NCBI RefSeq assembly: GCF_900112975.1
Contig: NZ_FONQ01000005.1
Location: 62,001 to 126,000 of the forward strand
Origin: Flavobacterium xueshanense
GTDB lineage: Bacteria; Bacteroidota; Bacteroidia; Flavobacteriales; Flavobacteriaceae
DNA length: 64,000 bases
Direction of reading: 5' to 3'
Shown: piece by piece, positions 24,666 to 34,976 of the stretch
Position numbering within the stretch: position 1 is the stretch's first letter
Layout of the letters: each line of letters starts with the position of its first letter
Notes under the pieces: model-generated
Seen by the model: the letters and a program-made list of their open reading frames with translations, nothing else
Told to the model about the DNA's origin: nothing
Database searches by the model: none
Made by a program: the position numbers and the translations under genes

Positions 24666-27233
24666 TTGAAAAAAATTTCCACAAAAATAACTGCATTTAT
24701 TGTAATTGCAATACTAATTTCCGCATGTAACGCTGTAAAAAGAGTTCCAGACGGAAAACTGCTGCTTACGAAAAACGAAATTACCGTAAATGACAAGACA
24801 ATTAAGGATGAAAATGTTTTTAATCAACTGTATCAAAAACCAAACAGCACCTTACTGGGATACAGATTGCGATTGAATCTTTACAATTTAGCAAACCTAA
24901 ATCCAGATTCAACATACCAAGCCAAATTTACCAACAATCCGGAAAAATTCAGACGAAAATCAAAATGGTTGTCAGAAAAACAAGTGAATCGTCTGGGAAA
25001 ATCTTTTTGGTATCACGGAATTCATGATTTCTTGAAAAGAACCGGCGAACCTCCTGTAATTATTGATAAAGACCGAGCCGACAAATCATTGTTGCGTTTG
25101 AAATATTACTATTTCAATAATGGATTTTTTAATGTAAATGCCGCTTACAAAATAGATACGTTGGCTCTAAAAAAAGCCAAGATAAAATATGCTGTAACTC
25201 CCGGAAACGCTTACTTTCTGGATTCTTTGAGGACTACTATTGCAACACCAGCTTTGGATTCGTTGTACCAAACAAACAAATCTAACACGTACATTAAGTC
25301 CGGGAATCAATACAAAACAGATGATTTTGAAAATGAAAAAAACCGCATTACCACTCATTTCAGAAACAATGGAGTGTATTATTTTCAGCCCAATTATGTG
25401 ACTTTCGACATTGACACCATTAAAAAAGTGAATCTGGCAAACATTAATTTGATGATTAATAATTATTCCTATCAAGAAGGGGATTCAACTAAAACTGAAC
25501 CTTTCAAAATTTATAAAATAAGCGATGTAAATATCTACACTGATTATTCTCCAAGTAATAATGCGCTAAACATTACAGATAGTACCACGTATAAAAACTT
25601 TAATCTTTACAGTCAGGAAAAATTAAAATACAAACCAAAAGCAATTACCAACGCCATTTTTATTACAAAAGGAGGATTGTACGCTGACAATAAAACCGTT
25701 TTGACCACGCGGTATTTGAACAATCTTAAGATTTTCAATTATCCTTCGATACAATATGAAGTTGATAAAAGAGATACAACTGCGCAATCATTGATTGCCA
25801 AAGTGTATTTGACTCCAAGAAAAAAATATAGTTTTGGAACCACATTGGATGTGACCCATTCTAACATTCAGGATTTTGGTATTGGTTTAAGTGTTTCTGA
25901 AACAATCAGAAACGTATTCAATGGCGCAGAAACACTTGAAATTGCAGCACGTGGAAACATAGGCGCGTCAAAAGATCTAGCGAATCCAAAAAATAATTTT
26001 TTCAATGTTTCAGAATATGGATTGGATTTAAAACTAAATATCCCACGAATTTTCATGCCGTTTAATACCGATAAAATCATTGCCAAAAGCATGATTCCAT
26101 CTACTCTAATTACCGTAGGTTTCGCAAAACAAAGAAACATAGGATTAGACAAAGAGAATTTTACGGGCGCGCTTTCTTATAATTGGACTCCAAAAATAAA
26201 TCACACGGCTAAATTTGATCTTTTCAGCACTCAGTTTGTTCGAAATTTAAATCCTAAAAACTATTTTAATGTTTACGGTTCTTCTTACAATGCCTTAAAT
26301 GACTTAAGCAAAGAATACAACACAAATTCTTCCTATTATAACAATAACATAAACAAAGATTTGTTGATTGAACAAGGAACAGCCGGTTTTACAAATGATG
26401 TTCTTACGGGTAACGCCAACTTTTTAAAACCATTAAAAACTGCCGATATTGAAGCGGTAAGAAGTATTGAAGAGCGACGATTGAGACTTACGGAAAACGA
26501 TTTTATTTTAGCAACCAGTTTTACTTTTTCAAAAACAACTAAAAACGATTTAGCCGACAATAATTTTTATCTTTTCAAAACGAAAATAGAATCCGCGGGA
26601 ACGATTTTATCCGCTTTTGCAAAGACCACCAATCAGAAAAAAAACATCAATGGGAATTATGAAATATTCAATCTGGAATATTCTGAATATATAAAAACAG
26701 AATTCGATTACATCAAACATTGGGATTTATCCAAAGAAAAAATCGTTGCATTCCGTACCTTTTTTGGAATCGCCATTCCGTTTGGAAATTCAAATTACAT
26801 TCCTTTTTCCCGAAGTTACTTTTCAGGCGGATCGAATGACAACAGAGCTTGGCAACCGTATGGTTTAGGACCTGGAAGCAGCGGAGCTTTAGATGATTTT
26901 AATGAAGCTAACATGAAAATTGCCATCAGTGGAGAATTTCGATTTAAACTTTTGGGTAGTTTGAAAGGAGCTGTTTTTGCTGATGCTGGGAATATTTGGA
27001 ATGTACTGGATAATGTCGTGGATGAGAAATCTACCTTCACCGACCTCAGCGATTTAAAAGACATGGCATTGGGCACAGGATTTGGAATCAGGTACGACTT
27101 GAGTTTTTTTGTAATTCGTTTTGATCTAGGATTTAAAACCTACAATCCCGCCAATGAAACCAACAAAAGATGGTTTAGAGAATACAACTTTGCGAACTCC
27201 GTTTTAAATTTTGGAATAAATTATCCGTTCTAA
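24666..27233 (+). CDS. tamL: TamL, BamA/TamA-family outer-membrane lipoprotein
   Basis: The 855-residue Omp85-family protein is thought to work with TamB in outer-membrane biogenesis. In Bacteroidota the TamA role is taken by a lipidated form. It starts with TTG at 24666, the only start giving a lipoprotein signal (MKKISTKITAFIVIAILISAC, lipobox Cys21). POTRA-like repeats (about 130-400) are followed by the barrel (about 410-855) with the YFSGGSNDNRAW loop typical of Omp85 proteins and a final aromatic strand (NFGINYPF). A TACTTTTG box at 24638-24645 may be the -7 element. Confidence 0.88.
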   Translation: MKKISTKITAFIVIAILISACNAVKRVPDGKLLLTKNEITVNDKTIKDENVFNQLYQKPNSTLLGYRLRLNLYNLANLNPDSTYQAKFTNNPEKFRRKSKWLSEKQVNRLGKSFWYHGIHDFLKRTGEPPVIIDKDRADKSLLRLKYYYFNNGFFNVNAAYKIDTLALKKAKIKYAVTPGNAYFLDSLRTTIATPALDSLYQTNKSNTYIKSGNQYKTDDFENEKNRITTHFRNNGVYYFQPNYVTFDIDTIKKVNLANINLMINNYSYQEGDSTKTEPFKIYKISDVNIYTDYSPSNNALNITDSTTYKNFNLYSQEKLKYKPKAITNAIFITKGGLYADNKTVLTTRYLNNLKIFNYPSIQYEVDKRDTTAQSLIAKVYLTPRKKYSFGTTLDVTHSNIQDFGIGLSVSETIRNVFNGAETLEIAARGNIGASKDLANPKNNFFNVSEYGLDLKLNIPRIFMPFNTDKIIAKSMIPSTLITVGFAKQRNIGLDKENFTGALSYNWTPKINHTAKFDLFSTQFVRNLNPKNYFNVYGSSYNALNDLSKEYNTNSSYYNNNINKDLLIEQGTAGFTNDVLTGNANFLKPLKTADIEAVRSIEERRLRLTENDFILATSFTFSKTTKNDLADNNFYLFKTKIESAGTILSAFAKTTNQKKNINGNYEIFNLEYSEYIKTEFDYIKHWDLSKEKIVAFRTFFGIAIPFGNSNYIPFSRSYFSGGSNDNRAWQPYGLGPGSSGALDDFNEANMKIAISGEFRFKLLGSLKGAVFADAGNIWNVLDNVVDEKSTFTDLSDLKDMALGTGFGIRYDLSFFVIRFDLGFKTYNPANETNKRWFREYNFANSVLNFGINYPF

Positions 27234-27294
27234 TGCTAATTAATTCTTATTTTTGCAAAACTAAAAACTAAAAAAAACAACTAAAAAAAGTACA

Positions 27295-28362
27295 ATGACA
27301 CACAACATAAAACCAGGCGTAGCTACAGGAGATCAGGTTCAGGAAATTTTTAATTATGCTAAAGAAAAAGGATTTGCACTTCCGGCAGTAAATGTTACGG
27401 GGTCAAATACAATCAATGGCGTTCTTGAAACTGCAGCAAAACTGAATGCTCCGGTTATCATTCAATTTTCTAATGGAGGAGCACAATTCAACGCTGGAAA
27501 AGGACTTTCGAATGTAGGAGAAAAAGCTGCAATCGCTGGTGGCATAGCTGGTGCATTACATATTCATACTTTGGCGGAAGCTTACGGAGCTACAGTAATT
27601 TTACATACTGACCACTGTGCAAAAAAATTATTACCTTGGATTGACGGTTTGTTAGATGCTTCGGAAGCACATTTTGCTAAAACTGGAAAACCTTTGTATT
27701 CGTCTCACATGATTGATTTATCTGAGGAACCAATCGAAGAAAATATCGAAATTTGCAAAGGCTATTTAGAAAGAATGAGCAAAATGGGAATGACATTGGA
27801 AATCGAACTTGGAATTACTGGTGGTGAAGAAGATGGTGTGGACAACTCAGATGTGGATAGTTCTAAATTATACACACAACCTGAAGAAGTTGCGTATGCA
27901 TACGAAGAACTTTCTAAAATAAGCCCAAGATTTACAATTGCTGCTGCTTTTGGAAATGTTCATGGCGTTTACAAACCCGGGAATGTGAAATTGACTCCAA
28001 AAATCTTAAAAAACTCTCAGGATTTTGTTCAAAACAAATTCAATACAGGACACAACCCAGTGGATTTTGTTTTTCATGGTGGTTCCGGTTCTACATTAGA
28101 AGAAATAAGAGAAGGTATTAGCTACGGTGTAATAAAAATGAATATCGATACTGATTTACAATTTGCATTTACCGAAGGTATTCGTGATTACATGGTAAAA
28201 AATATTGACTATTTGAAAACTCAAATTGGCAACCCAGAAGGTGCTGATGCTCCAAACAAAAAACATTACGATCCAAGAAAATGGTTGCGTGAAAGCGAAG
28301 TTACTTTCAACACAAGGCTGGAACAAGCATTTGCGGACTTGAACAACGTGAATACATTATAA
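27295..28362 (+). CDS. fbaA: class II fructose-bisphosphate aldolase
   Basis: This zinc enzyme of glycolysis and gluconeogenesis interconverts fructose-1,6-bisphosphate with two triose phosphates. The 355-residue protein shows the HTDHCAKK motif (near 106-113), the ELGITGGEEDGVDN loop (near 175-188), the zinc-ligand His in FGNVHGVYKPGN and FHGGSGS, and the KMNIDTD segment. Length and loops fit the E. coli FbaA subtype (class IIA). A TATTTTTG box lies at 27248-27255. The accD gene follows after 108 bp of CAGT-type repeats. Confidence 0.96.
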   Translation: MTHNIKPGVATGDQVQEIFNYAKEKGFALPAVNVTGSNTINGVLETAAKLNAPVIIQFSNGGAQFNAGKGLSNVGEKAAIAGGIAGALHIHTLAEAYGATVILHTDHCAKKLLPWIDGLLDASEAHFAKTGKPLYSSHMIDLSEEPIEENIEICKGYLERMSKMGMTLEIELGITGGEEDGVDNSDVDSSKLYTQPEEVAYAYEELSKISPRFTIAAAFGNVHGVYKPGNVKLTPKILKNSQDFVQNKFNTGHNPVDFVFHGGSGSTLEEIREGISYGVIKMNIDTDLQFAFTEGIRDYMVKNIDYLKTQIGNPEGADAPNKKHYDPRKWLRESEVTFNTRLEQAFADLNNVNTL

Positions 28363-28371
28363 AAATAGTGG

Positions 28372-28464
28372 TCAGTTTTTAGTGTTCAGTTCTCAAATGC
28401 TGATAATGGAACACTAAAACTGATTACAAAACACTGAATACCTGATTACTGAACACTGAATACT
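28372..28464 (+). repeat. CAGT-type inverted and direct repeats between fbaA and accD
   Basis: TCAGTTTTTAGTGTTC (28372-28387) is complementary, with one bulge, to GAACACTAAAACTGA (28409-28423). It is followed by further ACACTGAATAC / ACTGAACACTGAATAC units. There is no T run, so it does not look like a terminator. Confidence 0.7.
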
Positions 28465-28470
28465 AAAGAA

Positions 28471-29325
28471 ATGGCTTGGTTTAAAAGAAAAGAAAAAGGG
28501 ATTACTACTGCTACCGAAGACAAAATGGATATTCCAAAAGGACTTTGGTACAAATCTCCAACTGGAAAAATTATTGATGCCGATGAGCTAGCTCGTAACT
28601 TATTTGTAAGTCCCGAGGATGGTTTTCACGTTAGAATTGGAAGTACAGAATATTTTCACATTTTATTTGACAACAATGAATTTGTTGAATTAGATAAAAA
28701 CATGACTTCTAAAGATCCTTTGCATTTTGTTGACACCAAAAAATATGCAGATCGTTTGAAAGATGTAATGGAAAAAACCAAACTCAAAGATGCAGTACGC
28801 ACGGGAGTTGGAAAATCAAAAGGTAAAGATTTAGTTATTTGCTGTATGGATTTTGCCTTCATTGGTGGTTCTATGGGTGCAGTTGTAGGTGAAAAAATTG
28901 CGAGAGGAATTGATCACGCAATCAAAAACAACATGCCATTTGTAATGATTTCTAAATCTGGTGGAGCAAGAATGATGGAAGCCGCTTATTCATTAATGCA
29001 ATTAGCTAAAACATCTGTAAAACTGGCTCAGCTTGCTGAAGCAAAATTGCCTTACATTTCGTTATGTACAGACCCAACAACTGGAGGAACAACTGCTTCA
29101 TACGCGATGCTGGGTGACATCAACATATCTGAACCAGGCGCATTAATTGGATTTGCAGGACCAAGAGTTGTAAGAGACACAACAGGAAAAGATTTGCCGG
29201 AAGGTTTCCAGACTGCTGAGTTTCTTCTTGAACATGGTTTCTTAGACTTTATCACACCAAGAAAAGAATTGAAAGACAAGATTAACTTGTATATCGATTT
29301 GATCCAAAATAATCCTATCCGATAA
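28471..29325 (+). CDS. accD: acetyl-CoA carboxylase carboxyltransferase, beta subunit
   Basis: With AccA it transfers CO2 from carboxybiotin to acetyl-CoA, the committed step of fatty-acid synthesis. The 284-residue protein has the crotonase-like carboxyltransferase core (about 95-280) with the [18 protein letters not shown] segment and [16 protein letters not shown]. The N-terminal ribbon is present in outline ([20 protein letters not shown]) but the four cysteines that hold zinc in E. coli AccD are absent: CxxC is replaced by SPT-G near 29-32 and by SPED at 47-50. The rest of the protein is intact, so the enzyme is probably active without zinc. Confidence 0.95.
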   Translation: MAWFKRKEKGITTATEDKMDIPKGLWYKSPTGKIIDADELARNLFVSPEDGFHVRIGSTEYFHILFDNNEFVELDKNMTSKDPLHFVDTKKYADRLKDVMEKTKLKDAVRTGVGKSKGKDLVICCMDFAFIGGSMGAVVGEKIARGIDHAIKNNMPFVMISKSGGARMMEAAYSLMQLAKTSVKLAQLAEAKLPYISLCTDPTTGGTTASYAMLGDINISEPGALIGFAGPRVVRDTTGKDLPEGFQTAEFLLEHGFLDFITPRKELKDKINLYIDLIQNNPIR

Positions 29326-29329
29326 ATGA

Positions 29330-29354
29330 AATCCCGTGCAATCGGGATTTTTAT
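29330..29354 (+). terminator. accD terminator
   Basis: AAATCCCG and CGGGATTT form a stem around TGCAAT, followed by TTTATTTT, five bases after the accD stop. Confidence 0.85.
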
Positions 29355-29385
29355 TTTACACCACTTTTTTTTAAAATATAAACTG

Positions 29386-29428
29386 AAAAAAGCAGCTTCC
29401 AAAAATATCGGAAGCTGCTTTTTTTTTG
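29386..29428. terminator. bidirectional terminator between accD and the ABC permease
   Basis: AAAAAAGCAGCTTCC (29386-29400) pairs with GGAAGCTGCTTTTTT (29410 onward). Poly-A on the left and poly-T on the right make it work on both strands. It serves the convergent permease gene as well as accD. Confidence 0.85.
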
Positions 29429-29494
29429 CATTTCTATACAATTTATTTCTAAAAAAGGAATGCAAGTTCCTTCCAAAAACCGAACTTAATTTAT

Positions 29495-30745
29495 TTACAT
29501 TCCGGTTCTAATTGCCTCAACAGGATCTAATTTAGAAGCGGAGATAGCCGGAAGAATTCCAGAAATCACACCAACAATAATTGACAATCCTGAACCAATA
29601 AGTATATTCCAAAAACTCAAAACGAATTCAAAATCCAACACACTAGTTAAAAGCACGGATAACAACCAAACTATCAATAAACCAATTGCTCCACCAATAA
29701 CACAAAGAATAATAGCTTCAAATAAAAATTGAAAAAGTATAAATCTATTTTTTGCTCCTAACGATTTTTGAATCCCAATTAAATTGGTACGCTCTTTTAC
29801 TGAAACGAACATTATGTTAGCCACTCCAAATCCACCAACTAAAAACGAAAAAACACTAATCAAAATTCCGCCTCCACGCATGGCACTAATAATTCCATCT
29901 AATAAATCTGTAAATCCGGAAAGAACATTGATGAAAAAATTATCGATTTCATCTATTTTCATACCGCGATAATTTCGTAGTTTCTGAGCCAGTTCCGCTT
30001 TGAACGCATCCATATCAACCCCCTTTTCAGGCTTCACCAGAATTACAGGCGTCATCGCATCATTATTGTCCCCGTACAACTTCCTTAAAAAATTAACCGG
30101 AATGAAAGCTGACGTATCATTACTATCGCCAAACATTCCTGCACCTTGCTTTTTCAACATCCCAATAACGGTGAAACGCTGACCATACAGACGTAGATTT
30201 TTCCCGATTGGTTCACTTTCGCCAAAAAGACTCTTCGTAATATCATATCCTAAAACGATTACAGGAGCTCCAGAATTAGATTCAGATTCATTATAAAATC
30301 TTCCCTTTTCAAACTCAAGTCCTTGAATTTCTATAAATTCGTGAGAAACTGGAACAATGTTAACATCACTTACAGATCCCGACTCGAATTTAAGACTTTC
30401 TCTACCCACAAAAAATTGGTACGCCATTTGATCTAAATTGTTCATTGAACTTTTCAAATATTCATATTCATCGTATTTAACATCCGGAAACTGTTCCTTT
30501 TTCCACATTGGAATTTCGGAAGGACCAAAAGAAAATCGCATTAAATAAATAGTATTTTTATCCAAACTGCTCAAATCTTTTTTTATTTTTTTGTCCAAAG
30601 AATCTACAGCAGCCAAAACAGCAATGATAGAAAAAATACCGATCGTCACTCCTAGCAAAGAAAGCAAAGTTCGTAACTTATTGTTGCGCAACGCATTCAT
30701 TGCAAACCCTAAACTCTCTTTTAATAATCGAAGATAAACTAACAT
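29495..30745 (-). CDS. ABC transporter permease, MacB/FtsX type
   Basis: This 416-residue inner-membrane protein has one helix near the N terminus (about 22-45, LLSLLGVTIGIFSIIAVLAA), a periplasmic MacB-like core domain (about 50-250) and three C-terminal helices forming the FtsX domain (about 285-400), ending in the SKLDPVEAIRTGM motif usual in this family. Such permeases are mechanotransmitters in export of small molecules, lipoproteins or signals. No ATPase gene adjoins it, so its partner is encoded elsewhere and its substrate cannot be inferred. Confidence 0.9.
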   Translation of the reverse strand: MLVYLRLLKESLGFAMNALRNNKLRTLLSLLGVTIGIFSIIAVLAAVDSLDKKIKKDLSSLDKNTIYLMRFSFGPSEIPMWKKEQFPDVKYDEYEYLKSSMNNLDQMAYQFFVGRESLKFESGSVSDVNIVPVSHEFIEIQGLEFEKGRFYNESESNSGAPVIVLGYDITKSLFGESEPIGKNLRLYGQRFTVIGMLKKQGAGMFGDSNDTSAFIPVNFLRKLYGDNNDAMTPVILVKPEKGVDMDAFKAELAQKLRNYRGMKIDEIDNFFINVLSGFTDLLDGIISAMRGGGILISVFSFLVGGFGVANIMFVSVKERTNLIGIQKSLGAKNRFILFQFLFEAIILCVIGGAIGLLIVWLLSVLLTSVLDFEFVLSFWNILIGSGLSIIVGVISGILPAISASKLDPVEAIRTGM

Positions 30746-30942
30746 ACAATCTGTTTTGTGTTAAAGTAAAATTCTGTAAATATTATTCAAAAACCTAACG
30801 AAAAATCATTTCGTTCCATCGCTGCTCCATTATTTTATGTCCTCCAATAGAACAGCATTAAAAATTACAATTATCTCAATTTCAAATGGCTTTATTTTGA
30901 CATTAAAAAACTATTTTTGCATTTTATAACTATAACTACATA

Positions 30943-32469
30943 ATGAGTACAACTAAAACAATTCAATCTGCTTTAATCTCAGTCTTTTCAAAAGAAGGAT
31001 TGGAACCGATAGTAAGACAACTAAATAGTCAAAATGTTACACTTTATTCTACTGGTGGTACAGAGGATTTCATAAAAAACTTAGGGATTCCCGTAATACC
31101 CGTAGAAGATGTGACCTCCTACCCTTCTATTTTGGGCGGAAGAGTTAAAACACTTCACCCAAAAGTTTTTGGAGGAATATTAAATCGCCAAGACAACGAG
31201 AGCGATGTGCAACAAATGCAAGAATTCAATATCCCCCAAATTGATTTGGTAATCGTGGACTTGTACCCTTTTGAAAAAACAGTTGCGTCAGGGGCAGATG
31301 AGGCTGACATCATTGAAAAAATAGATATTGGTGGTATTTCTTTAATTCGTGCTGCCGCAAAAAACTTTAAGGATACTGTAATCGTTGCTTCGGTTGAGCA
31401 ATATAGTTTACTTCTGGACATGATTACAGAACAAAATGGTGGAACAACACTAGAAGACAGAAAATTATTGGCTACAAAAGCATTTCATGTTTCATCCCAT
31501 TATGACACTGCAATTTTCAACTATTTCAATACTGATGAAACAATATACAAACAAAGTATTGCTAACGGCCAAGCCTTAAGATACGGCGAAAACCCACATC
31601 AGAAAGGATTTTTCTTCGGTGATTTTGACGCTATGTTCAAGAAAGTTCACGGAAAAGAATTGTCGTACAACAATTTATTAGATGTAGATGCTGCTGTAAA
31701 TTTGATTAATGAATTCAAAAATGACGGACCTACATTTGCTATATTAAAACATAATAATGCTTGTGGTTTAGCCACTAGAACAACGGTAAACGAAGCATAT
31801 TTAGCCGCATTGGCCTGCGACCCAACATCAGCTTTTGGAGGCGTTTTGATTTCCAATACTAAAATTGATGTTGCAACTGCTGTCGAAATCAACAAATTGT
31901 TTTGCGAAGTTGTAATTGCTCCGGAATTTGATAAAGAAGCTACAGCCATTTTACAAGAAAAGAAAAACCGAATTATATTAGTTCAAAACGAGGTTGAATT
32001 GCCACAAAAACTCGTACGAACATGCTTAAACGGAATTTTAGTTCAGGAAAGAAACAACATCACAGATACTAAAGAAGCATTAAGAACCGTTACTATAAAC
32101 ACGCCGTCAGAACAAGAAATTCAAGATTTAATATTTGCTTCGAAAATTTGTAAAAACACAAAATCAAACACGATTGTTTTTGCCAAAAACGGTACACTTA
32201 TTGCTTCCGGCACAGGACAGACATCACGAGTTGATGCCTTGCTTCAAGCCATTGAAAAAGCTAAAAATTTCGGTTTTGATTTGCATGGAGCTTCAATGGC
32301 GAGTGATGCTTTTTTCCCTTTTCCGGATTGTGTGGAAATAGCTAAAAAAGCAGGAATTACAGCTGTAATACAGCCCGGTGGATCTATTAAAGACGAATTA
32401 AGTATCAATTACTGCAATGAAAATAAAGTTGCAATGGTATTTACGGGAACGCGTCATTTTAAACATTAA
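30943..32469 (+). CDS. purH: bifunctional AICAR formyltransferase / IMP cyclohydrolase
   Basis: It performs the last two steps of purine synthesis to IMP. The 508-residue protein has the MGS-like IMP cyclohydrolase domain (about 5-150: STGGTEDFIKNLGIPVIPVE, GGRVKTLHPKVFGG) and the AICAR transformylase domain (about 200-508: RYGENPHQKGFF, LKHNNACGLATR, DAFFPFPDCVE). Length matches the family. TATTTTTG at 30912-30919 is the likely -7 box, although the nearest TTTG is only 12 nt upstream. It stands alone before the rod-shape operon. Confidence 0.96.
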   Translation: MSTTKTIQSALISVFSKEGLEPIVRQLNSQNVTLYSTGGTEDFIKNLGIPVIPVEDVTSYPSILGGRVKTLHPKVFGGILNRQDNESDVQQMQEFNIPQIDLVIVDLYPFEKTVASGADEADIIEKIDIGGISLIRAAAKNFKDTVIVASVEQYSLLLDMITEQNGGTTLEDRKLLATKAFHVSSHYDTAIFNYFNTDETIYKQSIANGQALRYGENPHQKGFFFGDFDAMFKKVHGKELSYNNLLDVDAAVNLINEFKNDGPTFAILKHNNACGLATRTTVNEAYLAALACDPTSAFGGVLISNTKIDVATAVEINKLFCEVVIAPEFDKEATAILQEKKNRIILVQNEVELPQKLVRTCLNGILVQERNNITDTKEALRTVTINTPSEQEIQDLIFASKICKNTKSNTIVFAKNGTLIASGTGQTSRVDALLQAIEKAKNFGFDLHGASMASDAFFPFPDCVEIAKKAGITAVIQPGGSIKDELSINYCNENKVAMVFTGTRHFKH

Positions 32470-32523
32470 TTTGTTTAACTTTGTTCGTTTCAAATTTATA
32501 ACATTTTAACCCTTAAAAAACTT

Positions 32524-33552
32524 ATGGGATTTTTTGATTTCATGACCGAGGATATTGCGATAGACCTTGGTACCGCTAACACTTTAATCATACATAATGA
32601 TAAAGTAGTAATTGACAGCCCTTCAATAGTTGCCCGCGATAGAATATCTGGTAAAATAATTGCTGTAGGTAAAGAAGCCAGCATGATGCAGGGTAAGACA
32701 CATGAAAACATTAAAACGATTAGACCTTTGAAGGACGGTGTAATTGCTGATTTTGATGCTTCCGAAAAAATGATAAGCTTATTTATAAAAAGCATTCCAG
32801 CATTGAAGAAAAGAATGTTTACACCCGCATTAAGAATGGTTGTCTGTATTCCTTCCGGCATTACTGAAGTGGAAATGAGGGCGGTAAAAGAATCATGCGA
32901 AAGAGTTAATGGTAAAGAAGTTTATTTGATACATGAACCTATGGCCGCCGCAATAGGTATTGGAATAGACATTATGCAACCTAAAGGAAACATGATTGTT
33001 GATATAGGTGGTGGAACAACTGAAATTGCAGTGATTGCATTAGGTGGAATCGTATGTGACAAATCAGTGAAAATTGCTGGTGATGTATTTACGAATGATA
33101 TTGTATATTATATGCGTACCCAACACAATCTATTTGTTGGAGAAACTACCGCTGAAAAAATAAAAATTCAAATTGGTGCCGCTATCGAAGATTTAGAAAC
33201 TCCTCCAGAAGACATGTCTGTTCAAGGTAGAGATCTACTAACAGGTAAACCAAAACAAGTTGAAGTTTCTTATAGAGAAATTGCAAAAGCATTAGACAAA
33301 TCCATACAACGTATCGAAGATGCGGTAATGGAAACTCTATCTCAAACACCTCCAGAATTAGCTGCTGATATTTACAATACCGGTATTTATCTTGCTGGTG
33401 GAGGATCAATGTTAAGAGGTCTTGATAAAAGAATTTCGCAAAAAACAGACTTACCTGTTTATATTGCTGAAGATCCATTGAGAGCAGTTGTTAGAGGAAC
33501 TGGTATGGCGCTTAAAAATATCGTGAAATTTAAAAGTATCCTTATAAAATAA
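32524..33552 (+). CDS. mreB: rod shape-determining protein MreB
   Basis: This is the actin-like cytoskeletal ATPase that positions the side-wall peptidoglycan machinery. The 342-residue protein has the phosphate loops IDLGTANTLI (about 13-22) and VDIGGGTTEIAVIALGG (about 159-175) and the adenosine loop LAGGGSMLRGLD near 300. It opens with the membrane-associating FFDFMTEDIAIDLG segment. It heads the complete five-gene set mreB-mreC-mreD-PBP2-rodA. A TAACTTTG box lies at 32476-32483. Confidence 0.96.
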   Translation: MGFFDFMTEDIAIDLGTANTLIIHNDKVVIDSPSIVARDRISGKIIAVGKEASMMQGKTHENIKTIRPLKDGVIADFDASEKMISLFIKSIPALKKRMFTPALRMVVCIPSGITEVEMRAVKESCERVNGKEVYLIHEPMAAAIGIGIDIMQPKGNMIVDIGGGTTEIAVIALGGIVCDKSVKIAGDVFTNDIVYYMRTQHNLFVGETTAEKIKIQIGAAIEDLETPPEDMSVQGRDLLTGKPKQVEVSYREIAKALDKSIQRIEDAVMETLSQTPPELAADIYNTGIYLAGGGSMLRGLDKRISQKTDLPVYIAEDPLRAVVRGTGMALKNIVKFKSILIK

Positions 33553-33652
33553 CAAAAAAATGAATTTTAAATTCCAATTTTTACTACAGATTGTCAGTAA
33601 AATGGGATTTAGAATTCTATTTTTGATTTATTTAAATATTCAATTTTAAACA

Positions 33653-34477
33653 ATGCAGCAAATATTTAATTTTATTTTTAAAAACAGTAACAGAATACTG
33701 TTTTTGCTGCTTTTGGGTATATCGTTAACACTGACGATTCAATCCCATTCCTTCCACAGAAGCAAAATAATTAGTTCTGCAAACTTTTTAAGTGGTGGTG
33801 TTTACGAAAAGGTGAACAATCTAAATGAGTATTTAAACTTAAAAACTCAAAACGATGCACTTGCACTTGAAAATGCTAAATTAAAAAGTCTTTTGTTTAA
33901 TCGTAAAGACACAACCGCTGTTAAGAAATTAGACAGTCTGAAAGGGGTTAAACCTGAGGATTTACTTGTTTCAAAAGTGATTCACAACTCCTATAATGTA
34001 CATGAAAATTATTTGACATTAAATTCAGGAGAAATCGACGGTGTAAAAGCAGACATGGGAGTAATTAACAGTTTAGGTATTGTAGGAGTCATTGAGAATA
34101 CTTCCAAAAACTATTCAACTGTAGTCAGCATTCTGAATAAAAGATCTCAAATTAATGCTAAAATTAAAAAATCAAATCATTTTGGTTCACTGAATTGGAA
34201 CGGAAAAAGTACTGGTTTCGTGCAATTGACAGATCTTCCACGATTAGCATTAATAAAGATTGGCGACACTATTGTTACGGGCGGACAATCGGTTATTTTT
34301 CCTGAAAACATCAACATTGGAACAATCGCTAAAATTTATAGAGATAAGATAACCAACTATTACACCTTGGATGTCAAACTTTTTAACGATATGACTAATT
34401 TAGGCCATGTTTATATTATAAAAAGTAAAGATCGTGAAGAAATTATAAATTTAGAAAAAAGAGAAAAAGATGAATAG
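33653..34477 (+). CDS. mreC: rod shape-determining protein MreC
   Basis: This 274-residue bitopic protein links MreB to PBP2 and RodA on the periplasmic side. It has one membrane helix (about 13-27, NRILFLLLLGISLTL), a short coiled coil (about 50-85, EKVNNLNEYLNLKTQNDALA) and two beta-barrel lobes (about 100-260, with GVIENTSKNYSTVVSILN and TGGQSVIFPENINIG). It lies 100 bp after mreB, and its last eight bases overlap mreD. Confidence 0.93.
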   Translation: MQQIFNFIFKNSNRILFLLLLGISLTLTIQSHSFHRSKIISSANFLSGGVYEKVNNLNEYLNLKTQNDALALENAKLKSLLFNRKDTTAVKKLDSLKGVKPEDLLVSKVIHNSYNVHENYLTLNSGEIDGVKADMGVINSLGIVGVIENTSKNYSTVVSILNKRSQINAKIKKSNHFGSLNWNGKSTGFVQLTDLPRLALIKIGDTIVTGGQSVIFPENINIGTIAKIYRDKITNYYTLDVKLFNDMTNLGHVYIIKSKDREEIINLEKREKDE

Positions 34478-34976
34478 CGCCTTGTTAGTCAATATTTTCC
34501 GATTTATTCTGTTATTGGCCATTCAGATTATAATATTCAATAATATGAATTTTTTGGGATACATCAGTCCATTTCCTTATATCTTATTTATAATATTGTA
34601 TCCCGTAAACGGAAACAAATCAGCGCTTGTGGTTAGCAGTTTTTTACTTGGAATTATCATGGACCTGTTTAGCAACTCTGGTGGGACACATGCTACGGCG
34701 TGTTTAGTTTTAGCGTATTTCAGACCTTCTATTTTTAAATTTGCATTTGGTCTGAGTTATGAATATCAAACCATAAAAATAAATGATGTTTTAACACCAC
34801 AGCGATTTTCTTTTATATTACTATCCGTTGTAATTCATCATTTTACATTATTTTTATTGGAGGCATTTCAGTTAAGCTTTATACTGGACACACTGATTAC
34901 AACTGTATTAAGTACCATATTTACAATCATTATCTGCATTATCATAATATACCTTATTAAGCCAAACAAAAGATGA
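34470..34976 (+). CDS. mreD: rod shape-determining protein MreD
   Basis: This 168-residue integral membrane protein has five or six helices (from LLVNIFRFILLLAIQIIIFN to the C-terminal IFTIIICIIIIYLI). Sequence conservation in this family is low, so the call rests on hydropathy, the GIIMDLFSNSGG segment (near 61-72) and the position between mreC and PBP2. It overlaps mreC by eight bases and its stop overlaps the PBP2 start (ATGA), so translation is coupled across the operon. Confidence 0.92.
   Translation: MNSALLVNIFRFILLLAIQIIIFNNMNFLGYISPFPYILFIILYPVNGNKSALVVSSFLLGIIMDLFSNSGGTHATACLVLAYFRPSIFKFAFGLSYEYQTIKINDVLTPQRFSFILLSVVIHHFTLFLLEAFQLSFILDTLITTVLSTIFTIIICIIIIYLIKPNKR

Noticed and set aside
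24629..24796. Upstream extension of the RNA methyltransferase frame
   Set aside because: The extra 56 codons run through the divergent tamL promoter and signal-peptide region and are not protein-like; ATG at 24628 fits the family.
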